Source: Sphingobacterium sp. SGR-19
GTDB lineage: Bacteria > Bacteroidota > Bacteroidia > Sphingobacteriales > Sphingobacteriaceae
NCBI RefSeq assembly: GCF_011043555.1
Contig: NZ_JAAKGS010000003.1
Span: 62,001 to 126,000 of the forward strand
Length of the DNA: 64,000 nucleotides
Direction: 5' to 3'
Shown here: positions 28,059 through 38,135 of the stretch, piece by piece
How the letters are laid out: every line of letters starts with the position of its first letter
How positions within the stretch are numbered: the stretch's first letter is position 1
The notes under the pieces: generated by a model
The model's database searches: none
Seen by the model: the letters and a program-made list of their open reading frames with translations, nothing else
Told to the model about the DNA's origin: nothing
Position numbers and translations under genes: made by a program

Positions 28059-29378
28059 CTATACTTGCGGCACCTCTATTCTTCGAATGTCGGCTCCTAA
28101 AGCCCGTAATCTTTCCTCAATATCCTGGTATCCACGTTCAATTTGGTCTATATTATATATAATAGACCTTCCTTGTGCTGATAAAGCAGCGATCAAAAGA
28201 GAAACTCCTGCTCGAATATCCGGTGAAGTCATTTCAATACCTCTTAATTTCACCTGTTTATTTAACCCGATGACAGTTGCACGGTGTGGGTCACAAAGAA
28301 TAATTTGCGCTCCCATATCAATCAGTTTATCCACAAAGAATAAACGGCTTTCGAACATCTTTTGGTGAACCAATACATTGCCTTTTGCTTGAATAGCGGT
28401 TACCAAGACAATACTCAAGAGATCCGGAGTGAAGCCCGGCCATGGTGCATCTGCAACCGTCAATATAGAGCCGTCGATAAAGGTTTCAATTTCATAGGAG
28501 TCTTGCGCAGGAATAAAAATATCATCGCCACGCAGCTCAAACTGTATCCCCAGTTTCGCGAATACGGTCGGAATGATACCTAGTTCCGAAAAACAAACAT
28601 CCTTAATCGTAATTTCTGAACCCGTCATCGCCGCCATACCGATAAAAGATCCGATTTCAATCATATCCGGCAACATACGATGAGTCGTTCCTTGCAATCT
28701 ATCAACACCTTCAATCGTCAACAAGTTTGACCCAATACCCGATATTTTAGCGCCCATACGATTCAACATTTTACACAGTTGCTGCAAATAAGGTTCGCAA
28801 GCAGCATTGTAAATCGTGGTGATTCCTTTAGCTAACACAGCAGCCATTACCATGTTTGCCGTACCGGTCACCGAAGCCTCATCCATCAGGATATACGCAC
28901 CTTTTAATTCCGAAGCATCTACATTGAAAAAATTTTTCTCCGCATCGTAAACGAATTTTGCACCTAATTTCTCAAATCCCAGAAAATGCGTATCCAATCG
29001 GCGTCGACCAATCTTATCCCCACCCGGTTTGGGAATCGCCGCCTTTCCAAAACGGGCCAACAAAGGGCCGACAATCATAATAGAACCACGCAACCCCCCA
29101 CCTTTGTGCTTAAACTCTTCTGATTGAAAATAATCTATGTTGATGTTTTTTGCTTCGAACGAATAGGTATCTTTATTGATCCGGTTAACAGATACACCCA
29201 ATGCCTCTAACAGGTCAATCAATTTATTCACATCTTTGATATCGGGAATATTGCTTATGACTACCTTTTCCTCAGTGAGTAACACAGCAGATAGAATCTG
29301 TAATGCTTCGTTTTTTGCTCCCTGGGGAATAATCTCTCCCTTTAATTTCTTTCCACCGATTATTTCAAATGCGCTCAT
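28059..29378 (-). CDS. murA: UDP-N-acetylglucosamine 1-carboxyvinyltransferase, Asp variant
   Basis: A 439-residue EPSP-synthase-fold enzyme that adds enolpyruvate to UDP-GlcNAc in the first committed step of peptidoglycan synthesis. The N-terminal GGKKLKGEIIPQGAKNEAL and the later DEASVTGTANMVMAAVLA segment are typical. The active-site loop reads PGGDKIGRRRLD, with Asp121 where enterobacterial MurA has the catalytic Cys115. In other bacteria this Cys-to-Asp form keeps activity and is insensitive to fosfomycin. It lies downstream of the DUF4290 gene on the same strand and ends at a strong terminator. Confidence 0.95.
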   Translation of the reverse strand: MSAFEIIGGKKLKGEIIPQGAKNEALQILSAVLLTEEKVVISNIPDIKDVNKLIDLLEALGVSVNRINKDTYSFEAKNINIDYFQSEEFKHKGGGLRGSIMIVGPLLARFGKAAIPKPGGDKIGRRRLDTHFLGFEKLGAKFVYDAEKNFFNVDASELKGAYILMDEASVTGTANMVMAAVLAKGITTIYNAACEPYLQQLCKMLNRMGAKISGIGSNLLTIEGVDRLQGTTHRMLPDMIEIGSFIGMAAMTGSEITIKDVCFSELGIIPTVFAKLGIQFELRGDDIFIPAQDSYEIETFIDGSILTVADAPWPGFTPDLLSIVLVTAIQAKGNVLVHQKMFESRLFFVDKLIDMGAQIILCDPHRATVIGLNKQVKLRGIEMTSPDIRAGVSLLIAALSAQGRSIIYNIDQIERGYQDIEERLRALGADIRRIEVPQV

Positions 29379-29475
29379 CTTTTATTATCGTATATTAATA
29401 TTAAAAAAAACAGAGAGCAACCGGATAACGACTTTCGCCACACAATTGCCCTCCTAATAAAACAGTCAAAATAGT

Positions 29476-30171
29476 TTATCTCCTATACGAAACTTTTTTA
29501 GAACCATTTTTTTTCTTCACCATATTTTTTTTGCCACTGCTTTTTTGATTATTACTTTTTTGGTTATTGTTAGCGCTAGTGGTAGTCCCACCTTTTGTCC
29601 GGCTGCCCGGAGGCGGAGTTTTAAAATCAAGTTTAGTCAATACCGTATCGGCAGGCAATGCCAGTTGCCCGTTAGAAAGTTCAGTCAGATTCTGGATGAT
29701 ATGTTCATCTTGCACTGTATCCTTATTCCAAGTCATATAAGCCATCTTCATGAAATTAGCGATAGATAAAGCCATACGTTCCCTATTTTCTGGAGCAGGC
29801 ATAGCGAGCGCTTTTTCAATCATGCGTTCAATGGTATGACCATAATGTTTGTAACGAATGGCATGTTGCGGATAATCCAGCAGCTCAGGTTTCTTGTGAA
29901 TAGCATCACGTGCTGGAACGGGATATGGAGAATCCACATCGATCTTAAAATCAGAGATGATATGTAAATGATCCCATAGCTTATGCTTAAAATCTGAAAC
30001 ATCTCGCAGATGTGGATTCAATACGCCCATCATGTCGATAACGACTTGCGCATATCGGTTTCTCTCCTCTTTCGTTGGAAGCGTGCATATATAGTCTACC
30101 ATATTTTGCACATTTCTTCCATATTCTGCCAAAATTAATTTTGGCCGGGTACTATTGTAGTCGAAATCCAT
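29476..30171 (-). CDS. DUF4290 domain-containing protein
   Basis: A 231-residue soluble protein. The first 180 residues form the DUF4290 domain, known only from Bacteroidota and functionally uncharacterised (LAEYGRNVQNMVDYICTLPTKEERN, DFKHKLWDHLHIISDFKIDVDSPYP). The C-terminal tail of about 40 residues is a disordered, Lys/Asn/Ser-rich basic stretch (such as SSGKKNMVKKKNGSKK), which could contact nucleic acid. It is upstream of murA with a 97-base gap. Confidence 0.85.
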   Translation of the reverse strand: MDFDYNSTRPKLILAEYGRNVQNMVDYICTLPTKEERNRYAQVVIDMMGVLNPHLRDVSDFKHKLWDHLHIISDFKIDVDSPYPVPARDAIHKKPELLDYPQHAIRYKHYGHTIERMIEKALAMPAPENRERMALSIANFMKMAYMTWNKDTVQDEHIIQNLTELSNGQLALPADTVLTKLDFKTPPPGSRTKGGTTTSANNNQKSNNQKSSGKKNMVKKKNGSKKVSYRR

Positions 30172-30231
30172 AAAGTGTAGTTTTACGCTTAGAAAACGTT
30201 ATATAAGCGCAGTTTATTATTTTATCTGTTA

Positions 30232-32505
30232 TTATACTATTCTAAGTTTTGCAAATTTAAGCAACAATTGTTTCTGCCCCAACTCTTTAAAGAAAATAGT
30301 TGCTTTTATATCCGGTCGGTTACCTTCGAGATTCACTACCTTTCCAAATCCGAACCGTTCGTGCTCTACCTCCATTCCCACTTGCAGTGCAGATGTATCT
30401 GATGGGGCAAAGCCTGCTGTGGGTACGTGTGCCTTCGGCAATATCGAAGTCGTTTTGACCATTTTCGGCTTTGGTTTCGAAAATGATTCCGTATCTTTCT
30501 GCTTCCAGGCCATACGCTCCGATTGAAAACTTCCACCAGTCTCCATCATGGTATTCCGCGGTTTAAAGTCGAGTTCCAGACAGGCCGGATTCAGCTCATC
30601 TAAGAAACGGCTGGGCTCACAGTTGTTGAGTGTTCCCCAGCGATAACGCGATGTAGCATAGGATAAATGTAGTTTTTTCTCCGCACGTGTCACCGCTACA
30701 TAAAAAAGTCGTCTTTCTTCCTCTAGTTCCGAACGGGAATTGAGAGAGAGTTGCGAAGGGAACAAGTTCTCTTCCAAACCAACAATAAATACTACCGGAA
30801 ATTCCAACCCTTTTGACGCATGTATCGTCATCAAGGACACGGTGTCTGCATTCGGATCTTTGTCGTTATCATCATTGGTCAATAAGGCCACATCCTGCAT
30901 AAATACATCAAGACCTTTTTCTTCAATGTCTTCACGTTCTGAAAACTCCTTGATACCATTCAACAATTCTTGGATATTTTCGTAACGACTAAGCCCCTCC
31001 ACCGATTTATCTTCATAAAGGTCTTTCAATATACCAGCATGTTGTGCAATATGCATGGCCGTATCAAACGCCGAGTTGGTTTTTGCTACAGCCTGGAAAC
31101 TTTGAATCATCAGCCCAAAATTGCCTACCGCATTCGCGCTTCGTCCATCAAGAAACATTTGTGCATTCACAACTACATCCCACAATCGATATTGTTGCTG
31201 GTCTGCAGCGACCAAAATTTTCTCTAATGTGGTATCTCCTATCCCTCTACGTGGATAGTTGATGACCCGCTTTAATGCTTCTTCGTCATTGGGGTTGAAC
31301 GTCAAACGAAAATACGCAATGAGGTCTTTGATTTCTTTACGTTGATAGAACGATGTACCGCCATATAATTTATAAGGAACATTGATTTTTCGCAGTGCCT
31401 CCTCCATCGCGCGGGATTGCGCATTTGTCCGATACAAAATAGCGAAATCTTTATATTGTAGATTTTTTAATGTGCGTTCTTGCGCAATGGCTTCCGCTAC
31501 AATTTTCCCCTCCTCGTTGTCAGAAAATGCACGTACGACTTTGATTTTCTCCCCATCCTCATTTTCTGAAAAAACATTCTTTTCCAACTGATTTTGGTTC
31601 TTCTCAATCACGCTATTTGCTGCGTTGACAATCATTTTTGTGGAGCGGTAGTTCTGCTCTAGTTTAAAAACCTGAACGTCTGGATAATCCTTTTGGAAAT
31701 TTAGGATATTTTGAATATTCGCACCACGGAATGCATAGATACTCTGCGCATCATCTCCTACCACACAGATATTTTCATTTACTGCCGCTAGCCTTTTTAC
31801 AATAAGATATTGGGAAAAATTTGTATCCTGATACTCATCCACCATCAAATACTTAAATTGATGTTGGTATTTGTGCAGCACTTCCGGATACTTATTCAGC
31901 AGTACATTCGTTTTAAACAAAAGATCGTCAAAATCCATGGCCCCCGCCCGATAACAACGTTGTGCATAGGTCATGTATATCTGCCCCATCTGCGGACGTC
32001 CATTTGCAATGTCTTCAGCCATAATGGCCTCGTTCTTATTGTATTCTTGAGGAGATATCAGATTATTTTTAGCCGAAGAAATACGCCCGTATACATGGTT
32101 GGCATTGTATAGCTTATCATCGAGGTTCATCTCTTTTAGAATAGCACGGATCAAACTTTTTGTGTCATCCGTATCATATATCGTAAAATTCCGGGGATAG
32201 CCGATAAGCTCCGCTTCTACACGGAGAATACGCGCAAATACAGAGTGGAAAGTTCCCATCCATATATTCTTTGCCTCCTGCCCTACAACCTTCATGATAC
32301 GTTCCCGCATCTCCTTTGCCGCTTTGTTGGTAAAGGTAAGCACTAAGATATTAAATGGGTCCACACCCTTCCGAATCAAATGGGCTACACGATAGGTAAT
32401 CACGCGCGTCTTTCCCGAACCCGCACCGGCAACAATCATCACTGGTCCTTTCGTCTGCTCCACAGCTGCCCGTTGCGAAGGGTTTAATCCTGCTAAATAA
32501 TCCAA
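30232..32505 (-). CDS. UvrD/PcrA-type ATP-dependent DNA helicase
   Basis: A 757-residue superfamily 1A 3'-5' helicase. Walker A is AGAGSGKTRVITYR (about residues 27-40), motif II is VDEYQDTN, motif III is GDDAQSIYAFRGA, motif IV is LEQNYRSTKMI, and motif VI is VAVTRAEKKL. The C-terminal HERFGFGKVVNLEG segment is a Tudor-like RNA-polymerase-binding region typical of PcrA/UvrD. It should act in repair and in removing obstacles from DNA. It is followed by the DUF4290 gene. Confidence 0.94.
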   Translation of the reverse strand: MDYLAGLNPSQRAAVEQTKGPVMIVAGAGSGKTRVITYRVAHLIRKGVDPFNILVLTFTNKAAKEMRERIMKVVGQEAKNIWMGTFHSVFARILRVEAELIGYPRNFTIYDTDDTKSLIRAILKEMNLDDKLYNANHVYGRISSAKNNLISPQEYNKNEAIMAEDIANGRPQMGQIYMTYAQRCYRAGAMDFDDLLFKTNVLLNKYPEVLHKYQHQFKYLMVDEYQDTNFSQYLIVKRLAAVNENICVVGDDAQSIYAFRGANIQNILNFQKDYPDVQVFKLEQNYRSTKMIVNAANSVIEKNQNQLEKNVFSENEDGEKIKVVRAFSDNEEGKIVAEAIAQERTLKNLQYKDFAILYRTNAQSRAMEEALRKINVPYKLYGGTSFYQRKEIKDLIAYFRLTFNPNDEEALKRVINYPRRGIGDTTLEKILVAADQQQYRLWDVVVNAQMFLDGRSANAVGNFGLMIQSFQAVAKTNSAFDTAMHIAQHAGILKDLYEDKSVEGLSRYENIQELLNGIKEFSEREDIEEKGLDVFMQDVALLTNDDNDKDPNADTVSLMTIHASKGLEFPVVFIVGLEENLFPSQLSLNSRSELEEERRLFYVAVTRAEKKLHLSYATSRYRWGTLNNCEPSRFLDELNPACLELDFKPRNTMMETGGSFQSERMAWKQKDTESFSKPKPKMVKTTSILPKAHVPTAGFAPSDTSALQVGMEVEHERFGFGKVVNLEGNRPDIKATIFFKELGQKQLLLKFAKLRIV

Positions 32506-32816
32506 AATTTTCTCCTAATTTTTATGACAAGCATTAACAAAAAGTAGCGGTAAAATTAAGAAAAATAATTGAGTGTTATAGCGTTTATCGCAAGATGATG
32601 GTTTAAAAATGCGCCAAAGCTTTCGCAAACGTGCCCGCTAAAATAATAAAGGTTTCTAGCCGGGCGACTAGAAACCTTTGTAAAACCAATTATAACTTAC
32701 CGCCATGCTCTAGCGGCCTGAATTATGAACTACTAATTTAGAAACAACTATACACTTATGCAAGAGATTTTTTATATTTTTAGAAAAAATCGAAAGGACT
32801 ATTAATCTCTTTTTAA
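32506..32816. other. Intergenic region between pcrA and the SelW-like gene
   Basis: A 311-base divergent intergenic stretch with no ORF worth calling. It holds the hairpin/AACCAATTATAA element (copy B) and, further on, a small CCGC/GCGG hairpin (32700-32716). The rest is AT-rich. No TAnnTTTG element with good spacing was found for either gene. Confidence 0.6.
32648..32695 (+). other. Hairpin plus AACCAATTATAA tail (copy B)
   Basis: A perfect 12-bp stem (AAAGGTTTCTAG at 32648-32659, CTAGAAACCTTT at 32668-32679) has a loop containing CGGG. It is followed by TAAA and AACCAATTATAA at 32684-32695. The layout matches copy A at 11973-12024. There is no T run on the plus strand. Confidence 0.5.
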
Positions 32817-33095
32817 ATGAAACCCACTATTACCATTTTATATTGCCCCAAATGCGGATGGATGCTCCGGTCTGCTTACATGGCGCAAGAGTTGTTAACA
32901 ACGTTCGTAGATGACCTTTATGGTATCACTTTGGTACCAAGCGAGATCAACGGACGATTTTCTATAGCAATTGATGGCGAAGTTATTTTTGACAGAAAGA
33001 AAGAAGGTCGGTTTCCGGAAATCAAAGAACTAAAGCAGTTAGTCCGGAATATCATCAATCCAGACAAAGATTTGGGACATTCTGACAAGAAATAA
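32817..33095 (+). CDS. SelT/SelW/SelH (Rdx) family thioredoxin-like protein
   Basis: A 92-residue protein with the Rdx fold. The redox motif C-P-K-C is at residues 10-13 in ILYCPKCGWMLRSAYMAQELL; animal members have selenocysteine at the second position, here Cys. The second half has the typical VPSEINGRFSIAIDGEVIFDRKKEGRFPE pattern. It is cytoplasmic and of unknown function, probably a small thiol oxidoreductase. It precedes sbcD by 71 bases on the same strand. Confidence 0.85.
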   Translation: MKPTITILYCPKCGWMLRSAYMAQELLTTFVDDLYGITLVPSEINGRFSIAIDGEVIFDRKKEGRFPEIKELKQLVRNIINPDKDLGHSDKK

Positions 33096-33166
33096 GGAGA
33101 TGGCATAATTTTCGTTAACTTTAATTTTAATTTCTAATAACACAGGACAGAATAAAAAAAGCGTTA

Positions 33167-34393
33167 ATGAAGATATTACATACTAGCGACTGGCACTTAG
33201 GCAAACGGTTGGATTATTTCTCGAGATTGGAAGAGCAGCGCGCGGTATTAACTGAAATATGTGAAATAGCAGACGAAGAAAGTGTAGACGCTGTTATCGT
33301 GGCCGGCGATCTTTTCGACGCTTTCAACCCACCTGTCGAAGCCGTTGAACTCCTTTATAAAACATTGCGGCAGCTTAGCCGTGAAGGGCAGCGTCCGGTC
33401 ATCGCTATAGCCGGAAACCACGATAGTGCAGACCGCATCGACGCACCCGATGTACTTGCCCGTGAATGTGGAATCATTTTTATCGGTTACCCGCAGGCAA
33501 CTATTCAACCCTTTCATACCAAGAATGGTTTCTCTATTCATGCAACAACAACAGGGTTTCTAGAGATATCCTTATCCCGATATAACTATCCGTTGCGTAT
33601 TATCCACACGCCATTTGCCAATGAACTTCGATTAAAGCAATTCCTAGGACTGGACGATAAGGCACAACAACTCAACGAGCTTTTAAGAAAACACTGGCTC
33701 ACCATCGGAAATATGTATTGTGACAATCAAGGCGTCAACTTGTTAACCACGCATTTATATATGTTACAGCGCGGCGGAGAAATATCGGAAGAGCCCGAAG
33801 GAGAAAAACCCATTAAGGTAGGACACGCTGATCTCGTATATTCCGATGCTATCCCACCGCAAATTCAATACACCGCATTGGGGCATCTCCATCGGTTTCA
33901 GAATATCGGCGATGAAAATCGTCCAGTAGTTTATCCAAGTAGCCCGCTTGCCTACTCTTTTTCGGAGGCAGGACAGGCAAAAGGCGTTGTCATTGTAGAC
34001 GTTGTTCCGGAGCAGCCCGCGCAATATCAATTCGTTCCACTTTCTTCGGGAAAGAAACTACATCGTAAACAATTTAAGGACATCGATGCTGCCGTATTAT
34101 GGTTAAACGAAAATCCCGATACGCTCGTCGAGCTGACACTGATGACTGATACTTTCCTCAGTTCTGCCGACATGAAACGAATACACGAAGCACACGACGG
34201 TATTATTCATATCATCCCCGTTGTACAACAAACAACAATCAATCAAACGCATATCCAATCCGTCAATCTCGACCAAAATATTGACGTACTTTTTAAGGAT
34301 TATTTTCAGCATCGACTGGGACAAGAGCCTAATGGGGAGTTGATGGACTTGTTAAACGAGGTCATTCATTGTGAAACGGAAACGGAGGATTAA
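33167..34393 (+). CDS. sbcD: Exonuclease subunit SbcD
   Basis: A 408-residue Mre11-type nuclease. The metallophosphoesterase motifs are all present: HTSDWHLGK (residues 4-12), AGDLFDAF (about 47-54), GNHDSAD (about 85-91) and LGHLHRFQ further on. With SbcC it forms an ATP-dependent nuclease that cleaves hairpins and processes double-strand ends. The stop is two bases before the sbcC start, so they form an operon. Confidence 0.94.
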   Translation: MKILHTSDWHLGKRLDYFSRLEEQRAVLTEICEIADEESVDAVIVAGDLFDAFNPPVEAVELLYKTLRQLSREGQRPVIAIAGNHDSADRIDAPDVLARECGIIFIGYPQATIQPFHTKNGFSIHATTTGFLEISLSRYNYPLRIIHTPFANELRLKQFLGLDDKAQQLNELLRKHWLTIGNMYCDNQGVNLLTTHLYMLQRGGEISEEPEGEKPIKVGHADLVYSDAIPPQIQYTALGHLHRFQNIGDENRPVVYPSSPLAYSFSEAGQAKGVVIVDVVPEQPAQYQFVPLSSGKKLHRKQFKDIDAAVLWLNENPDTLVELTLMTDTFLSSADMKRIHEAHDGIIHIIPVVQQTTINQTHIQSVNLDQNIDVLFKDYFQHRLGQEPNGELMDLLNEVIHCETETED

Positions 34394-34395
34394 GC

Positions 34396-37300
34396 ATGCT
34401 ACCACTTTATTTAAGCATAGAAGGATTATATTCTTATCGAAATAAACAAGAGATTGATTTTACCCGTTTGACTGAAGCCGGCCTATTTGGCATTTTTGGA
34501 AAAGTAGGTTCGGGAAAATCCAGCATAATCGAGGCCATTAGCTTTGTTTTATATGGAGAGACGGAAAGACTAAACAAACAGGAGAAAAGAGCTTATAATA
34601 TGCTCAACCTTCGCTCAGATGTCGCCAATATCGTGTTCGAGTTTCTGAATTACGAAGGACGGAAGTTCCGATTCACCGCGCAATGGAAACGAAGGAAAAA
34701 GTTTGAGGACACTACATCCTTAGAACGCTACGCCTATGAATGGAAAGATGGCGCATGGATACCGTTGGATTCGAACGATGGTACGCTTGTAACACAGCTC
34801 ACCTATCCCAATTTCCGGCGTACGATTATTATTCCACAAGGACAATTTAAAGAATTTCTGGAATTACGAGGTAAGGACAGGTCCGAGATGATGAAAGACA
34901 TCTTTAACTTAGATCGTTTTGATCTGGGACCTAAAGTGGCGATCCTGCAACGGCAGAATAACAGCAAATTGGAACAATTAAATGGGGCACTTTCTGGTTT
35001 TGACGCGGTCAGTTTGGAAATATTGGACAGCAAACAGCAGGAACTTGAAACGGCGAAACGGCATCTTGCTTCGGTAAAAGAGGAAACCGCATTGCTGGAA
35101 AAAGAGGTCAGCCGGCTTATGGAGAGCAAAAAAAAGCGGGACGAATTAGTGCAGAAAAAAGAAGATGTACAAGAGTATCTGCTAGAACAACCTCGAATAA
35201 TCCAGCTGGAAAAAGAATTGCGGACGTATGAGATCACCCAATCAGCTTTTAGGGAAATTCTAAATACTACGCATAACTTAAACAAGGAAAAGGAACAACT
35301 TACCCATAAAATCGAACAACTTACGGTGCGGAAGAGCGAAGTCTTAAATCGCTTGGAAAAAGAAGAGACGGAATGGGAAAAGATAGCGCCAGCTTATCAG
35401 CAATTAGATTTTTTTAAAGCGGAGAGCGAAGACCTAAAGGTGCTTATCGATATCCTTCAAAACAAGACACAACAGGAAAAGCTTAGTAAACGCTTGCAAG
35501 ATGGGAAACCCTATCTCTTACAAGCCCAAGACGAAGAAAAAAAACTTTTGGCGTCTATAGAAAGCGAGGAGAAACGACTAGATGAGCTTAAAAATACCCG
35601 GGTTGACACATCGGTATTACTGACGCTGGAATCTTGGTATCAAACTGATGACAATATCGGCTCTGCTATCGTCGAACTAAAAGCACAGCGTCAACAGCTT
35701 CAGAACGAATTGATACAAACAACGAAAATTTTCGAAGAACAGTCGACCTCAATCGACGATTGGGAATCCGTTTTACTCCAACAAGAAACAAAATTAAATG
35801 CCGAGCTTACTTCCCTGCAACGGGAGGAAACACATTTGAAAGTGCAAGCGAAACTATCGGAATTTGCCGGTAGCTTAGCCGAGGGACAACCGTGTCCGCT
35901 GTGTGGTGCATTAGATCATCCCAACCCGATGGCAAACCACGACATGGCCACCAAGATACAGGACGTAATGGACAAGCAAATAGAAGTAAAGCAGCACCAA
36001 CAGCAGCTCAAAGCAAGTTATCAAGCTTTAACAGCTACATCTATACGGTGGCGGGATAAGAAAACACAGTTAACACAATCCGAAACTAACGTGCAAAACA
36101 TGGAGGAGAAACTTAAAATCCATCGTGAACAATTTCGATGGGAAGAGTTTTCTCCTACGGACAAAACGGCCTTTCTCGCCTATAAAGATAAAAACTACCT
36201 CGCAGAAACCCATATCAAATCGGGCGAAGCGAATTTGAAAAATCTCCGTGTACAGTGGCAAACCTGCCAATTGAAGATAGAAAAATACAAAAACTCCCTT
36301 GCAGAATTTGAACAAAGTGTGACGGTATTAGATCAGTTAAACCGACAAAATATACGGCAAATAAAGAGGTTAAAACCAACTGACTTTGAACACGTTGATG
36401 AAACGGGACTCTTAAACAAAAAACAGGAAACTGAAAAAAAGATTACGTTCCTGGAAGACAGTCATAAACGGCTCTCTGAATCTATTCAATCTTTAAGAAC
36501 GGAATTCGCACATATCAACGGTGAGCGAGCCGCATCAAAAGAACGATTCCAACAGCTTTACCAACAACTCAACAGTAAGCAAGCAGAAATCTCTACGTTA
36601 CTGAAGGAACATGGCTACAGTGATATTATCCAGGTACAACATATCCTTCAAAAGAATATGGATGTAGATAGCAGCCGTAAAACTATACAGGAGTTCAATT
36701 TAAACCTACAAGTCCTTTTACGCAACATTGCCGAGTTGGAAAAAAGTGTCGCTCTTGATGCTTACGGTGAATCGATCTATCAAGAGAAGACTACGCTTTA
36801 CGCTTTAAAGCGTGAAGAGTTGGAATTACAGATTCGCGTAACAGGAGCTTTAGAAAAAGAACACGCCCGTTTACGTGTGGAATTTGAGAAAAAAGAAAAA
36901 TTATTGGAAGAATACGAGAAGCTGGCACTCCGAAAAAGCAATTTGACCACTTTGGAAAACCTTTTCCGTGGATCGGGCTTCGTCAACTATGTATCCAGCA
37001 TACATTTGCAACGTTTGTGCGAAATTGCCAACCAACGTTTTCATCGTTTGACAAAAAATAATCTAAGCCTCACTATGAATGAAAACAATGAATTTGAGGT
37101 CGTAGATTTCTTGCACAACGGTTTTAAACGCTCTGTAAAAACACTTTCAGGAGGACAAGCCTTTCAGGCCTCGCTCTGTCTTGCCCTCGCATTGGCAGAA
37201 AGCATCCAATCGATGAACAAGGCAGACAAGAATTTCTTCTTCATCGATGAAGGTTTTGGCACCCAGGATCCCGAAAGTATGAATACCGTATTTGAAACAT

Positions 37301-37431
37301 TGCAATATCTGAATAGGGATAACCGTATCGTCGGTATTATTTCCCATGTCGAGGAGCTAAAAGAACGGATTCCGCGGGCTATTACCGTAGTGAACGATAT
37401 AGAAAAGGGAAGTCAGTTAACGTACCATTGA
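34396..37431 (+). CDS. sbcC: Exonuclease subunit SbcC
   Basis: A 1011-residue SMC/Rad50-type ATPase. Walker A is GKVGSGKSSIIE (about residues 35-46). Two long coiled coils flank a zinc-hook motif C-P-L-C near residues 499-502, almost exactly mid-chain. The signature LSGGQAFQASL and Walker B FFFIDEGFG complete the C-terminal head. It dimerises through the hook and powers the SbcD nuclease. ispD follows after 7 bases. Confidence 0.95.
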   Translation: MLPLYLSIEGLYSYRNKQEIDFTRLTEAGLFGIFGKVGSGKSSIIEAISFVLYGETERLNKQEKRAYNMLNLRSDVANIVFEFLNYEGRKFRFTAQWKRRKKFEDTTSLERYAYEWKDGAWIPLDSNDGTLVTQLTYPNFRRTIIIPQGQFKEFLELRGKDRSEMMKDIFNLDRFDLGPKVAILQRQNNSKLEQLNGALSGFDAVSLEILDSKQQELETAKRHLASVKEETALLEKEVSRLMESKKKRDELVQKKEDVQEYLLEQPRIIQLEKELRTYEITQSAFREILNTTHNLNKEKEQLTHKIEQLTVRKSEVLNRLEKEETEWEKIAPAYQQLDFFKAESEDLKVLIDILQNKTQQEKLSKRLQDGKPYLLQAQDEEKKLLASIESEEKRLDELKNTRVDTSVLLTLESWYQTDDNIGSAIVELKAQRQQLQNELIQTTKIFEEQSTSIDDWESVLLQQETKLNAELTSLQREETHLKVQAKLSEFAGSLAEGQPCPLCGALDHPNPMANHDMATKIQDVMDKQIEVKQHQQQLKASYQALTATSIRWRDKKTQLTQSETNVQNMEEKLKIHREQFRWEEFSPTDKTAFLAYKDKNYLAETHIKSGEANLKNLRVQWQTCQLKIEKYKNSLAEFEQSVTVLDQLNRQNIRQIKRLKPTDFEHVDETGLLNKKQETEKKITFLEDSHKRLSESIQSLRTEFAHINGERAASKERFQQLYQQLNSKQAEISTLLKEHGYSDIIQVQHILQKNMDVDSSRKTIQEFNLNLQVLLRNIAELEKSVALDAYGESIYQEKTTLYALKREELELQIRVTGALEKEHARLRVEFEKKEKLLEEYEKLALRKSNLTTLENLFRGSGFVNYVSSIHLQRLCEIANQRFHRLTKNNLSLTMNENNEFEVVDFLHNGFKRSVKTLSGGQAFQASLCLALALAESIQSMNKADKNFFFIDEGFGTQDPESMNTVFETLQYLNRDNRIVGIISHVEELKERIPRAITVVNDIEKGSQLTYH

Positions 37432-37438
37432 TTTTAAT

Positions 37439-38131
37439 ATGCAAAATAGATACGCCATTATTGTTGCGGGAGGTTCGGGAAGCCGGATGAAAAGTAATTT
37501 GCCAAAGCAGTTTCTGCTTCTTGATGGCAAACCGATAGCTATGCATACGCTGGAAAGGTTTTCCAATACCGAAAATGAACTTCGATTGATATTGGTTTTG
37601 CACGCAGATATGTTCTCGTTTTGGGATGAGTTGTGCGAAAAATATGATTTTCAGATACCTCATACTGTCATTGCCGGTGGGGACACGCGTTTCCAAAGTG
37701 TCAGGAATGGTATACATTATATTGCAGAACAACAACATCAGTTTCTTGACAATACACTCATCGCCATTCATGATGCCGCCCGTCCTGTGGTTACATCGGA
37801 AACGATAGATACCTGTTTTGAACAAACCGTCGTCCACGCCGCTACCGTATTGGCGGTACCGAGTACAAATTCTATTCGACAGGGAAATGTGGAAGAAAAC
37901 AGGGCATTGGATAGAGAGAATATATGGATAGTACAGACGCCCCAAACATTTCAGGGACATATTTTACATCAGGCTTTTCAACAAGATGAATTACCGGCGT
38001 TTACGGATGATGCTTCCGTAGTAGAAAAATTGGGCTATAGCATACATCTTATTCCCGGTGATCATCGAAATATAAAAATCACCTTCCCGGAAGATATTTC
38101 CATAGCCCAATTTTTTCTAAAAAATCTTTAA
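37439..38131 (+). CDS. ispD: 2-C-methyl-D-erythritol 4-phosphate cytidylyltransferase
   Basis: A 230-residue enzyme of the non-mevalonate isoprenoid pathway. It joins MEP to CTP to form CDP-ME. Signatures are the N-terminal IIVAGGSGSRMKSNLPKQF nucleotide loop, AIHDAARPVV in the middle and TPQTFQGHILHQAF later, ending with the NIKITFPEDISIA region. The length is normal. It lies just behind sbcC; no other isoprenoid gene is in the window. Confidence 0.95.
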   Translation: MQNRYAIIVAGGSGSRMKSNLPKQFLLLDGKPIAMHTLERFSNTENELRLILVLHADMFSFWDELCEKYDFQIPHTVIAGGDTRFQSVRNGIHYIAEQQHQFLDNTLIAIHDAARPVVTSETIDTCFEQTVVHAATVLAVPSTNSIRQGNVEENRALDRENIWIVQTPQTFQGHILHQAFQQDELPAFTDDASVVEKLGYSIHLIPGDHRNIKITFPEDISIAQFFLKNL

Positions 38132-38135
38132 CTTA

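Noticed and set aside
34803-35285. 160-codon ORF antisense to sbcC
   Set aside because: Ser/Phe-rich product typical of the complement of coiled-coil coding sequence; no motif.
37382-37960. 192-codon ORF antisense to ispD
   Set aside because: ispD has clear family motifs on the plus strand; the antisense product shows no recognisable domain.
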